The notes beneath the pieces are model-generated. The model was not told where the DNA came from, made no database searches, and worked only from the letters and a program-made list of their open reading frames with translations. 64,000 nt of DNA from Stratiolaelaps scimitus (lineage: Eukaryota; Arthropoda; Arachnida; Mesostigmata; Laelapidae): the NCBI GenBank assembly GCA_019614645.1, contig JABWDB010000006.1, forward strand, positions 2,542,001 to 2,606,000, written 5' to 3'. This document shows, in pieces, positions 11,263 to 21,284 of the stretch (the stretch's first letter is position 1; each line of letters opens with the position of its first letter). Both the position numbers and the translations under genes were made by a program.

Positions 11263-11631
11263 TTCTGTAGAAAAAACAGAACCACAATAATTGATACACC
11301 GGTTATCATGGAGGATTGACTGACTTTTGTTACACCACAAGAATGATGATAGTGATATCCAATGAGTAGGGTCGAGCTGACCAATGGGCAGGGTCGATAT
11401 AATCAAGTACTATATCAATCAATCAATGGAAAAACTCTACTATATCATAGCTTCGAAATGCAGCCAGAATACTGTTTGTCATAGGTACACCGTAAAGCCT
11501 GTCTCTGTGAGTTGCATGCGAAGTACAATGATCAGTTACATGAAAGTACAAGAATGAAAAGGAAGACTCACTTTTAGTAGTGATTGTCTCTGTCGCGACT
11601 CGGAATGATTCTGCGGTGGTCGCGAGGCGAC

Positions 11632-11776
11632 ATTTATACTGAACACTCTCAGACTTCCCCTCGCCGCTTGCAAGAGTCCGATGCTGCTGAATTCTATGGG
11701 TTCCTTTTCTTCGCTGGCTCCGGTGCCAATTTCTGGAAACCGTTGATGAGATGTAAAGTACAACTTGATGACGTCA
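11632..11776 (-). promoter_or_regulatory. Promoter of glycine-rich gene 3 (TATA plus CRE)
   Basis: TATAAAT lies at 11632-11638 and TGACGTCA at 11769-11776. Spacing is identical to genes 2 and 4. Confidence 0.75.
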
Positions 11777-12419
11777 CTTGAGGACCAAGTCGAAAAGGGG
11801 GTGATGTATGATGAGAGGGCAATGACCCAATACTGATAAAACGTGACGTTCTACATTGAGAATAACGTGCCAATACAATGTTGAAACAATTCACAACGGA
11901 GTTGACAAACAGAATCTTCTTTGCTTATAGAGTGAAGATCTAAAAGCAAGAAAAACGTTGTCCATTAAATGGCAAAGGAGAAATTAAGTAATGGCGAGTA
12001 CTGATATCCGCGCGTTCGTTATTGATGTCATTATGAAGGATGCCAAGAGAGATCCCCTCGAGTAGAGACGAGATAAAATTTAAGTTTGATAGAAATCTTG
12101 TGTACATTTTCCTTTCGTATGACAAGGTCAGTTGTGTCCTTCGGAACAGATACAAATCCAAAGTACTGTGTTATTCGTAAAGATATGCTAGCTGAAGGAA
12201 GATAAAAGTGTACATAAGGTTTCCTCAGATCACGTCAAAATTTGGTTAAAATCATGAGGTGCTCATGGGTTTTTAAGCAAAGTTCTTCTGTCCTCTAAAA
12301 ATACTTCTCGTGGATCATCCAGCTTCCCTTTTAGTTTGCGACTTAGCCTTACGTACAAAGATGTCTTTGCAATTATAAGCAATGCTATATTTATACGGTA
12401 AGTTAGCATAGTTTACGCT

Positions 12420-14100
12420 GCTGTCGGTCGCTGAATCGCTCATGCTGTTCGGCGCCCCAGTCTGGGTCTCTGCACCGACGTCTCGCGCATACATCAAGAG
12501 GACCCACAGGAGAACCCAGTGGACGCTGGCAGAACGGTGAGCACTCAAGCGGCTATGGTCCTCGCTGGAACGGTACCCTGGGACTTCAAAGAGACTGCGG
12601 GGAGAGCAGAGTTGGTTCGAAGGGAAAATGTCCGGAACCCACCCGCTGCGGCTGGGCCGGAGGGTTGGCCCCAGAGGAGGAACTGAGGGATATGACATGG
12701 TTGGAATCAACTGCCGGTCCCTGCAAGGCACTGACTGAAGCAATACTTTCACAGTCCCGGTCAGTGCCCCAAATGAAAATCGGTTCTGGGTTTAGTCAGT
12801 AAGAGTCTGACACTACCAGGCAAATACCTTAGTGTGAAGCCTAGTGTCCATGCAGGATTTACCTTTAACCTCTTAAAAAAAGTTAGCGTAGTTTAGAGGG
12901 GCCCGCCGTAAACAAAAGATCGCATTTAGAGATGACGACGGAGGAACTTAATGACTTGATGTTAAACTTGTTGATAAATCTCACTTGAGAACTTCCTCTC
13001 GACCTCACTAATCGAGAGCTTCAGGACTATGCACACGGTGCAGATTACCATCCCACTAACTGCACCTGGCTTGATTTCCCTGTGGAACAAACAAACGTCG
13101 GCAACGCTCGACTTGATTGGGGCAGGATTCTCCGTGAAGGAGGTATTGTGGTCCCTAGAACATCTTCAATCTAACGAGGCAGCCGGTCCGAACTTCGTTC
13201 TTAACGAACATGTGAGGCTTGCAGCCGATATGCTCCTACGTTGGACGAGGCTATTTAACACCTGTCTCAGTCAGGGACGCCTGCCAAGTAGCTGCAGTGA
13301 CTCCTTGCTCAGTGTTATTTTTAAGGGTGAAGGAGACCTTCTCCTATCGACATCGAGGGGGCAATTGGCAAGAATGGCCGCTGCCAAAAAGTTTTGGCTC
13401 CTTCCATCACCCCTTGCATCAGTAGAGTTCTGGAGCCCTGCTGTTGCATAATGGCTGAGCAACACGGATTTCGCCCAGCACACTCTTCAATTCGGCTCCG
13501 CGGGATAAAGTCCTTAATAAGCTAGCAATGTGTGGAGTTCCACCGAAGATCCTGCAGCTTATTATGGGCATTCTACAGGAGAACTCAGTGAACATCGATG
13601 ACGAAGTGTCTTTTCTGACACCCTTATGCTCGAACTACTCAAGACTACTGACCATGTGGAGACGCTGCTATACGCAGACGACCTTGTCATTTTTGGAAAG
13701 AGTCGCTTTCATATTCAGCAAGCACTGGCGAGGCTGTCTGACTACGTACAAGGAGTTGGATTGACGTTCAATATGGACAAGACAGAAGCCATGAAGTTTG
13801 GGGGGATCGCCGTGTCTGATCCGTTACACATAGGTGGAACTACTCTGAAGGTCGTCAATAGCTTCAAGTACCTGGGTGTAATCATGCGAACAAACAGTCG
13901 CTCCTTCTCAGAACACATCATGGACAGAACACGACGGGCACTGGTCGAGAGTGCCGTCAATACAGTCACAGTCAAAGCTTTCTTTGCAGACTGCGCTGAG
14001 TTCTTTGATATCAAGATTGAGCCCGCTACCTGCTATGGGCTCGATCTTACTGGAAAACATCTTTCGCCCGCACAACTCGAGCACCTGGGCCAACTAAATT
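12420..14100 (+). mobile_element. LINE relic 1, copy B (non-LTR reverse transcriptase)
   Basis: This is the longer copy of the relic. At 13029-13360 the plus strand encodes an RT finger region (EVLWSLEHLQSNEAAGP, then LFNTCLSQGRLPSS..S.LSVIFKGEGD). EQHGFRPAHSS follows near 13452, then MCGVPPKILQLIMGILQ near 13528, and at 13626-14110 LLYADDLVIFGKS, KYLGVIM and a thumb region with IKIEPATCYGLDL. The order is right for a LINE RT but the pieces lie in different frames, so the copy is dead. It resembles the endonuclease-RT LINEs common in arthropod genomes. I cannot assign the clade by eye. Confidence 0.85.
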
Positions 14101-14215
14101 TTCCGGGCTGACCCACAGCCAACACCTAACGTCCACAATACAGTACAAAGTGTGGTCTATTAGGTTAAAGATGTTCGGGCTGACTCTCAGCCAAGTGTGG
14201 TTTATTGACGGAACT
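14101..14215 (-). mobile_element. SINE family B tails, two partial copies
   Basis: Two copies of the family-B tail lie one after the other, both in minus orientation. On the plus strand each begins with a small hairpin (CGGGCTGAC...AGCC), and the first continues AACACCTAACGTCCAC. The same tail occurs near 20.1, 30.5 and 35.9 kb. Confidence 0.6.
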
Positions 14216-14371
14216 ACAACTATTACATGGCTCAAGTCCTCATAGAATAAGTAATAGTAAAAATAAATGTCACCGTTCACAATATATTGACATTAGCACA
14301 TTTGATTATAATTATTCCAGAACATTATTTACACATTCCGAATAATTGTGTAATTTCTACATATTTTAATT

Positions 14372-15345
14372 ATGGTAACTCGACGGTCACCCGATAGAAA
14401 TCAGGCGGGAGGCGAAATATCTCATAGTCATTCTTGCCCAAAGGCTAAGTGGCCTAACGCACACCCTAGGTACGCCACAGCCAAGGCACAGCGAGTATCC
14501 CCCAACCCGGCGCGCCTGATGCCGAGGGTGGGAGGAGTGTCGGAGGAGAAAAGGAAACTGCTGGCATCAGTAGCAGAGTCTATTGCCCTTTACGGTTCAC
14601 CAGTATAGGCGAACCCCACACGGAAGCCACAGTAGCCATAGGAGATTACGGCACCCGGCTATAGAACACTAGCCGGAGCAGTTCACACCTTCCCCAGAGA
14701 TCGAAGTAATGCCAAGCGTGCCGACTCTGGAGAGGAGATACGCTCTCAGCAGAGGATGGTTTTAGCAGGCAGAGGCGTTTGTCATCCACGTCAACCCTGC
14801 ACTGGATCGGCCCACTTTCAAGGAGATTGGAACGTCTCTGGTGGTGTCCGTGCGTTTGAACAAAATTTCCTCCTCTCAAAAAAAAGTACGGGTGGACCTG
14901 GCGCTCCGTACGGCAAAGAATAGGGGGATGCTGAGGTCGGCCCAACGGACGCTGGCAATCAGGGTGAGCCGGGTGTAGCGGACTGTGTCGACCGACCGTC
15001 TCCTTCCCGTAACCAGAATGTTACCGTGGGATCTGCTAGCTACTGAAAAAAGCCTCAGGCTCCCGGCTGGGAATCTCGATCCGACCATGGCCCGGAGGGT
15101 CACCCTCGACACCTGGCAACGAGAGTGGATGTAGGTTACTCCGGGAGTGACGAAGGGACGTTGGACCAAAAGCCTGATACCAGACCTCAGGGTGTGGTTA
15201 GAATGCAATATGGGTGAGCTCACGCATGAGGCGACGCAGATGCTGACGGGCCACTGGCAGTTCCAGACCTATATGATTAAGAAAGACGCAGGTGGACACA
15301 TGCGGAGGTTCTTTCAAAGTTCTTTATACCTGTCGGAACCTTATT
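14372..15345 (+). mobile_element. R1-like LINE relic, C-terminal half, with inserted repeat
   Basis: Three plus-strand pieces are in the order expected for the region after the RT core of R1-clade elements. They are LMPRVGG...EKRKLLASVAESIALYGSPV (14510-14607), then MLRSAQRTLAIRVSRVYRTVS (about 14930-14990), then GRWTKSLIPDLRVW...MLTGHWQF (15153-15270). A repeat of about 240 bp (family D, 14647-14885) interrupts the first two pieces, and there are stops and frame changes. The similarity is to the RRLLASVV..SILLYG and LIPDLRPW..TQ.LTGHG motifs of R1-type proteins. It is a dead fragment. Confidence 0.75.
14647..14885 (+). repeat. Repeat family D, copy 1
   Basis: It begins with an inverted repeat (CCGGCTA...TAGCCGG) and ends GTTTGAACAAAATTTCCTCC followed by an A run. 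It matches about 18560-18790 across its length, including CACTGGATCGG. A poly(A)-ended, 240-bp dispersed unit suggests a SINE-like element. No pol III box is obvious. Confidence 0.65.
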
Positions 15346-15829
15346 GAAGTTTCACCCATTTTTAAATTAATTTGTTGCTTGGGTCATGCCCATTTGTAGT
15401 TAAAAAGTGTAACCAGTTGAAGTTCTGCATTTCTGACTCAATTTGGATGTTCCTCTTTGTATCTGGTTCCCACAAGATCTGAATAGCGAATCAAGCCCAG
15501 GTGTCTGAAGACGTGTGGACGATTTCGGAACACGATCCGGAGTCCATTTCAGAGCGAAACCTTTCCCAGACTGCGAGTATCAAGGTCAAGTCAACATTCA
15601 TGCTGTGAATATATGTGAACACCCAATATTTTTATATATTTCTGTACGTTGCTATGCAATAAGTAAAAGTCAAAATACCGGACATCTGTTTTGTCTGTTT
15701 ACGTGCAATGTTCGATACCCTCAATCTGGTAAAATCTTCCTAAGTTAGCCTTAGCTTGCATATTAGATTCAGACTACATAGGTTATCAATGTAAAATTAG
15801 AACATGATGACGTAAACATAATTAACTGA

Positions 15830-15835
15830 TTTATT
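15830..15835 (-). terminator. Poly(A) signal of glycine-rich gene 4
   Basis: AATAAA on the minus strand about 120 bp beyond the stop. Confidence 0.75.
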
Positions 15836-15952
15836 TTACAATTATACACAATTTCCATGGTTGGCAATGTTCGTTTCTGTTGTTCTTATCTCCAGGATAA
15901 GGAGGCTGCCAACAACAACAGTTATAGAGGTAGTAGCAACAGTACTCGTTAT

Positions 15953-16186
15953 TTAACCGTAGTATCCTCGGCCGTAACCACCGTATCCACGGCCATAACC
16001 ACCATAACCACGACCGTAGCCACCATAGCCGCCGTATCCACGGCCGTAACCGCCGTATCCGCCGTATCCACGGCCGTAACCACCGTATCCTCCATAACCA
16101 CGGCCGTAACCGCCGTAGCCGAACTGAGCGGTGGCGGCCGCCACGAGGGCGAGCACAACCAGGAGAGCGAACAGCTTGCCGATCAT
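15953..16186 (-). CDS. Secreted glycine/tyrosine-rich peptide 4
   Basis: The protein has 77 residues: the family 20-residue signal peptide plus a 57-residue mature peptide. It differs from the products of genes 2 and 3 by one extra three-residue Gly/Tyr unit, as expected from slippage in the repeat. It starts Gln-Phe-Gly and ends Gly-Tyr-Tyr-Gly. Upstream codons in the same open frame are read-through of the 5' intron (16189-16513) and were excluded; the acceptor lies two bases before the ATG. A secreted defence or cuticle peptide is the likely role, by resemblance to NLP/CNC-type peptides. Confidence 0.85.
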   Translation of the reverse strand: MIGKLFALLVVLALVAAATAQFGYGGYGRGYGGYGGYGRGYGGYGGYGRGYGGYGGYGRGYGGYGRGYGGYGRGYYG

Positions 16187-16573
16187 TTCTGTAGAAAAAA
16201 CACAACCACAATAATTGATACAGCGGTTACCATGGAGGATTGACTGACTTTTGTTACACCACAAGAATGATGATAGTGCGATCCAATGAGTTGATCATAA
16301 GTAGGGTCGAGCTGACCAATGGACAGGGTCGATATAATCAGTAAGTACTATATCAATCAATCAATGGAAAAACTTCACTGTAGTTGTCATCGCTTCGAAA
16401 TGCAGCCAGAATACTGTCTGTCATAGGTACACCGTAAAGCCTGTCTCTGTGAGTTGCATGCGAGGTACGATGATCAGTTACATGAAAGTACAAGAATGAA
16501 AAGGAAGACTCACTTTTAGTAGTGATTGTCTCTGTCGCGACTCGGAATTATTCTGCGGTGGTCGCGAGGCGAC

Positions 16574-16718
16574 ATTTATACTGAACACTCACAGACCTTC
16601 CCTCGCCGCTTGCAAGAGTCCAATACTACTGAATTCTATGGGTTCCTTTTCTTCGCTGGCTCCGGTGTCAATTTCTGGAAAACGTTGATGAGATGTAAAG
16701 TACAACTTGGTGACGTCA
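16574..16718 (-). promoter_or_regulatory. Promoter of glycine-rich gene 4 (TATA plus CRE)
   Basis: TATAAAT lies at 16574-16580 and TGACGTCA at 16711-16718, in the same arrangement as genes 2 and 3. Confidence 0.75.
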
Positions 16719-17400
16719 CTTGAGGACCAAGTCGAAGAGGGGGTGATGCATTATGAGAGGGCAATGACCCAATACTGATAAAACGTGACGTTCTACATTG
16801 AGAATAACGTGCCAATACAATGTTGAAACAATTCACAACGGAGTTGACAAACAGAATCTGCTTTGTTTATACTAACAGTGAACATTTGAAAACAAGAAAA
16901 AAAGTTGTCGCAACGGAGAAAGTGGAGAAGACTAATTAGACCATGGGAGCCTCTTCATACTGATATGCACCCATCCGTTGATGATATCAACATGCCAAGA
17001 GAGATCCCCAGGCGCAATGAGATTTAAGTTTGAAAGGAATCTTCAGCCAATACATTTCCATTGCTTCCGATACAGTTAATTGTGTCCTTCGGAACAGATA
17101 CAAATTAGAAGTATTATGTTGTTCGTAAAGCCGTCATGGATACTAGCCAAATTTCGGCAATTTCGAAAGTGGCCTTGAGTGCAAATTTTTTTTCTGTAGT
17201 ATCATATCTATTTTATATAGTAACATGTATTGTAATGAAAAATGCACAGGGAATTATCTCTTGAGGCGGTCAACGACGCTTGCTTAAAATCACGACGCGC
17301 TCGTAGGCTTTTTAGCAACGATTATTTTCCTCTAAGATGATTTCCCCTGTGGGTGATTTCTGCTTCTATTTTGTTACGGCATCCATGTCCACCAAAAACG

Positions 17401-18559
17401 GCAGGGAGCCCATTGCAGAGAAGATCACTTTGGAATCCGCCGAACCACAGACTAGTCACTCCCACAGAGTTGCGACAGCATACAAGCACCCTGTAGATTA
17501 GAATGACAGAAAGCCATGAAATCGACGCAAGTAATCAGGTACTTGCCACAGTTTAATGCTACGGATTTGACAAGGTTGACAGCATCTATTGCAGAGGCAC
17601 CTTGAGCCCGTTGAGTGAGGTAGCGCTATCGGTAAAGATGTATTTTGCAATTATAAACAACACCTTATTCGCGGCAAGCTAGCATAGATTGCATTGAGAG
17701 ATGACCACGATGAAAATGTGTCATCGATATTTCTCCAGAGAGCAACGATCATGGATAGAGCATCTTTTCTTCCTTCATATAATTCTACACACGTTGTGAC
17801 CCACCTCGCAGGTGATCCTCTGTTCGTTGGAGAAGTCTGCTTCGGTTGTCCAACTCGGCTTGTCGTAAACTTACTTTCATATTGCTAATTCATATATGCA
17901 TACAAAACAATATATATATATATATATATGCATATATATATATAATAAGATACTATTGTATATCTGCATTTCGTTTAACTATTCGACGATACATTCATTG
18001 ACATAATCTTATGATAATGATAGTTGATATATTCGTATAAAATATCTTAGAAGTATTATAGCGAGAAATCACAAACCATGACTCGCAGAAATCCACGTCC
18101 TTTCATATATATATATCGGTGTGTGTGTATTTGTGCATTCGACTCTGGTGGTTTCGTTATCGCAGCGGTATTTCATTTGATTTTATCGTCAGTGCCGGAA
18201 ACTCCCGTAGGCCGCACTCGTTCCGTAGATGAAATATGTTTGCTCGTTAGGATTTGTTTTTGAAGTTTCGCTCTGAGCTGATCGAACGAGCATATAGCTT
18301 TAAATAAACACCGTACAATTATATCAAGGTGACTAACAACAAGGTGCTAGAGTCTTAAAAGATACATATCGTTCGTAATGACGACTAAAGGACGCAGCTT
18401 ACCGTACATCTGGTTACCTGGGGGTCTTCCTCAATTGCAACTATTGATGTACAATAGGCCAACAACACTATTACATGGCACGCTGCTCACTGAATCCGTA
18501 AATAGTCCCAGTTGATCAGTTCAGCACACTACACAGAGCAGTCCGTGAGAAACTCTCAA
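17401..18559. other. No gene recognised
   Basis: AT-rich spacer with a (TA)n run at 17911-17943. Only short ORFs without motifs are seen. Confidence 0.55.
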
Positions 18560-18790
18560 AGCCGGTTATGAATATCAGCCGGGTCAGTTACACGTCTCCC
18601 CTCTAAATAATGCCTGTGTGCCGAATAAGGGTTAACGATAGAGAGCCTTTCAACAGAGGATGATTTTACTAAGTGGCGACGTTTTGTCGTCTACGTCAAC
18701 CCGTCTGCACTGGATCGGTCCACATTTTGTAGACATTGCAATGCCCTCTAGTGATGTATTGTTGTGTGTTTGAGGAAAAGTTCTTCTCTT
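18560..18790 (+). repeat. Repeat family D, copy 2
   Basis: Same unit as 14647-14885: a hairpin start, a middle containing CACTGGATCGG, and a GTTTGAGGAAAAGTTCTTCT tail before an A run. Confidence 0.65.
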
Positions 18791-18891
18791 GAAGAAAAAA
18801 ATCCAAATTCAACACAATCGTCTATTAGACACAAAGATAGAAATACATCTATCGATAATGAAATACACTCGAAATCACTTAATCGATTCAC

Positions 18892-18897
18892 TTTATT
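18892..18897 (-). terminator. Possible poly(A) signal of glycine-rich gene 5
   Basis: AATAAA on the minus strand about 165 bp beyond the stop codon at 19060. Confidence 0.55.
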
Positions 18898-19059
18898 GGG
18901 CACATCAGTTTCTGATATTTTGCACACTTGCGCATTTTTACTGGTCGCGTTTATGCTTTGAGACGGCGGAAAATGCAGCATTGGGAGAGAGAGAGAGAGA
19001 GAGAGAGTTGAGCAGAAAGATTGGGGCGTGAACTGTCCATGTCAACTGTCCGCTCGACG

Positions 19060-19302
19060 TCAACCGTAAAAGCGGCGTCCGTAACCGCCATATCCACCAT
19101 AGTAACGGCGGCCATATCCACCGTAGCCGCCATAGTATCGTCGCCCGTATCCGCCAAAGTAACCACGGCCGTATCCGCCGTAATACCGTCGGCCATATCC
19201 ACCGTAGCCGCCGTAGCGTCGTCGGCCATAGCCATAAAATTGGGCCGATACAGAGGCGATCAACACGAGGACCAGAAGCAGGACGAGAAGTTGTCTCTTC
19301 AT
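19060..19302 (-). CDS. Secreted glycine/tyrosine/arginine-rich peptide 5
   Basis: The protein has 80 residues. The signal peptide (MKRQLLVLLLVLVLIASVSA) is again 20 residues and is followed by Gln. The mature peptide carries repeated GYGRRYYGG units, so it has dibasic Arg-Arg pairs and more positive charge than genes 1-4. It ends Arg-Arg-Phe-Tyr-Gly. The frame extends 21 codons upstream, but an acceptor (TCTTCCAG at 19317 and above) leaves only a short CAG-rich leader before this ATG. A plausible donor AAAG/GTAATA at about 19439 would make a short 5' intron. The gene is outside the duplicated blocks and does not share their promoter. The RR sites could be processed by a proprotein convertase to release small peptides, which is inference. 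Confidence 0.8.
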   Translation of the reverse strand: MKRQLLVLLLVLVLIASVSAQFYGYGRRRYGGYGGYGRRYYGGYGRGYFGGYGRRYYGGYGGYGRRYYGGYGGYGRRFYG

Positions 19303-20120
19303 TGCTGCTGCTGCCGCTGGAAGACAAGATATGATAACTCTGTCAAATCTTCGCTGCGTGGGCACACATTGCCTTGAATGATACTGCGTTTAATGTTCGA
19401 TTGGGAGAAAAATAACGGGCACAGGTCATATGTATTACCTTTTCAATAGCCTAATGTAAATGAATTCTGTCGATTGGGCACATACAAATCGAAGCTATAA
19501 ATTAACTCTTACTTCTTTCACATTAATTATAGTATTTATTACGACAATACGTCCCGCACGGCGGCACGTGAGCCATCGATTTCCTGCTGATGGCGTAAAC
19601 TATACTTTGCTAATAATTAGTTAGACATGCTACGATGAGTAATACACAAATGACATATTAGTTCCGGCACAATTGAGGCGAGTATATCTTCTTCAAGTTC
19701 GATTGGGAACGCCGTCCGAAGCCAACTGTTCCTCGGAAACATTACAGAGAATCTGTGATGCTTTGTCTGCCGATGCAGATATCCATCACGGACGGTGAGT
19801 GCGTTCGCGACAACATTCGACTGCTAACAGATATCCAAAAGCACTGCCTTGCGATAGCGTCTTTTGCAGCCGCGCTAGCAGGAACCACCATTGAGTTCTC
19901 AACAGCGGGTGATGTTCTCGCGCAACGTGCTACGTTCAAGGAGACTACTTCAGGAGATTCTGGCCACAAGCCATAGCACTAACAACCCATGCAGCAGGGG
20001 CTAGCCCTTTGCTAGGTGCTGTCTGGCATATCCATCCAATTTAATTGAAATGAAATCATCGTCAACTCCTTCGCAGCGAATCATCTCTGGCGTTCACTAG
20101 TGACTTCTAAACGTATTTTC
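19303..20120. other. Upstream region of gene 5; otherwise no gene recognised
   Basis: It contains the putative first exon and 5' intron of gene 5 up to about 19.5 kb. An open frame of about 70 codons near 19758-19976 (+) has no upstream continuation, no family motif and no splice context. Confidence 0.5.
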
Positions 20121-20285
20121 AGGCTGACTCCAAGCCAACATTTAACGTCCACTGTATGGCTTTTTGCATTGCTTCCTAAAACGGACCCCTAAATGCAAAT
20201 GTCCACAGGTGGGGATCGAAGCTGTGTCTCCTTCGGTTGCAAAGTGGACACGAATGCACCATGGCACCGATGCTCGACGGCCAGT
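20121..20285 (-). mobile_element. SINE family B, most complete copy
   Basis: Read on the minus strand, a tRNA-like head with a box B-like GCTTCGATCCC (20212-20222) is followed by about 80 bp of body and the tail GACGTTAAATGTTGGCTTGG...CAGCC. The tail occurs alone at 30.5 kb and with a partial head at 35.9 kb. Confidence 0.65.
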
Positions 20286-21120
20286 AACATTCTAGTCACT
20301 TACCTTGAGGCTTCTGAGTCGTTAGCGCATGTTCTTTCGTACCTGTAATCGCCGAGATTCTATTTATTATATATTAGTGAATATTTTCTCCTTCCCCTCG
20401 ATAGCCGCTGATCCTCGCAGATGTTTACACATCTCCGCGTCGGCTCGTAACTAACATCACAAGAAGTTCGGACCAAAACTGCACAGAAATGCCCACCGAC
20501 TGGTTGTTCCGACCTATGCACTCGCTGATTGTTTTTTGCCTTGTCTGAGTGCAATGTTGACTAGCTCAGCTCGGCATTCATTCAAAGCCACGGTACGACA
20601 CATCAGGGGGGCAGTGACGCATATATAGACGAACATAAATATTCCAGCAGAAGACCTGAACACCGTCAACCGTCGATGGCAAGCGAATGGCGTCAATGGC
20701 GTCGGAGAGTTCCACTCCCGATACTAAAAAATCACTATTTTCAGCCAACCTTCAGATGATTCGGATGTTTTACCTGTTTTGCATAAAAATGTAATTGCAA
20801 TTTTCAATGAATGTGAAACGCTCGATCGATGTCAATGAAAGTGCTATGATTGGCATAATGACGCCATGAAACCTTAATGATGGAGGACAACTTAAGACGA
20901 TCGCGAAGACATTAAACACGAAATTGAATTTATTGAAAGTATTACCGATGTGACTTGAAGTTCGTCTTGATTAGACACTGTTCGCCCTCTCGGGCAGGCT
21001 TCCAAGCGGAGTCCATTCATCCGATCGCAACGGGGCCCGATATCGTTTGGTGGGGCTATGAGCCTTTCCCTTTAATGTGCTTCTCAGAAATCGTATTCAC
21101 ATGGCTCAGATCGAACGAGT
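20286..21120. other. No gene recognised
   Basis: No coding signal, RNA gene or clear repeat was seen by eye. Confidence 0.5.
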
Positions 21121-21284
21121 AAGGTAAAGGTAAAACTTTATTGGTATTTTAACTGTAGCTGCAATTTCACAATGCTTTGTTTTTTTTTGCTTAAGCTCTC
21201 CTATATGTCACGCAGCTGGGCTCGAACCCGTCGCCTCTGGTTTTCGACAGCCAGAGACTCACCCGTCGAAGCCACCGCGCTGAC
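21121..21284 (-). mobile_element. SINE family A, inverted copy
   Basis: On the minus strand there is a tRNA-like head with box B GGTTCGAGCCC (21218-21228), then CTTAAGCAAAAAA, TTGCAGCTACAG and a terminal CCAATAAAG...CCTTTACCTT. The order of parts matches the copy at 4.0 kb. The poor acceptor stem argues against a functional tRNA. Confidence 0.8.

Larger units (their letters stand above)
10262..14100. repeat. Duplicated block B (gene 3 plus LINE relic)
   Basis: Same order as block A: left edge, gene, promoter, upstream region, LINE relic 1. About 430 bp (10326-10755) interrupts the match to block A near the left edge. Part of that segment is shared with the flank of gene 1 at 4.3-4.5 kb, so it was probably lost from block A and not inserted in B. 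Confidence 0.75.
15541..17400. repeat. Duplicated block C (gene 4)
   Basis: It shares the left-edge sequence with block A (TTTCCCAGACTGCGAGTATCAAGGTC), then gene 4, its promoter and the upstream region. No LINE relic follows, and the similarity to the other blocks decays by about 17.4 kb. Confidence 0.75.

Noticed and set aside
11263..11406. N-terminal extension of glycine-rich gene 3 by 48 codons (also shorter ones for genes 2, 4, 5 and 6)
   Set aside because: An acceptor site lies just before the family ATG, and the extension is intron sequence. It would also bury the signal peptide.
7482..16243. Plus-strand ORFs of 117-128 codons with Thr/Val/Ala repeats opposite glycine-rich genes 2-4
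   Set aside because: They are antisense shadows of the GYG codon repeats. The minus-strand frame has the signal peptide, promoter, intron and poly(A) signal.
19758..19976. Plus-strand ORF of about 73 codons near gene 5
   Set aside because: No motif, no upstream continuation and no splice context. Open frames of this size are common here.
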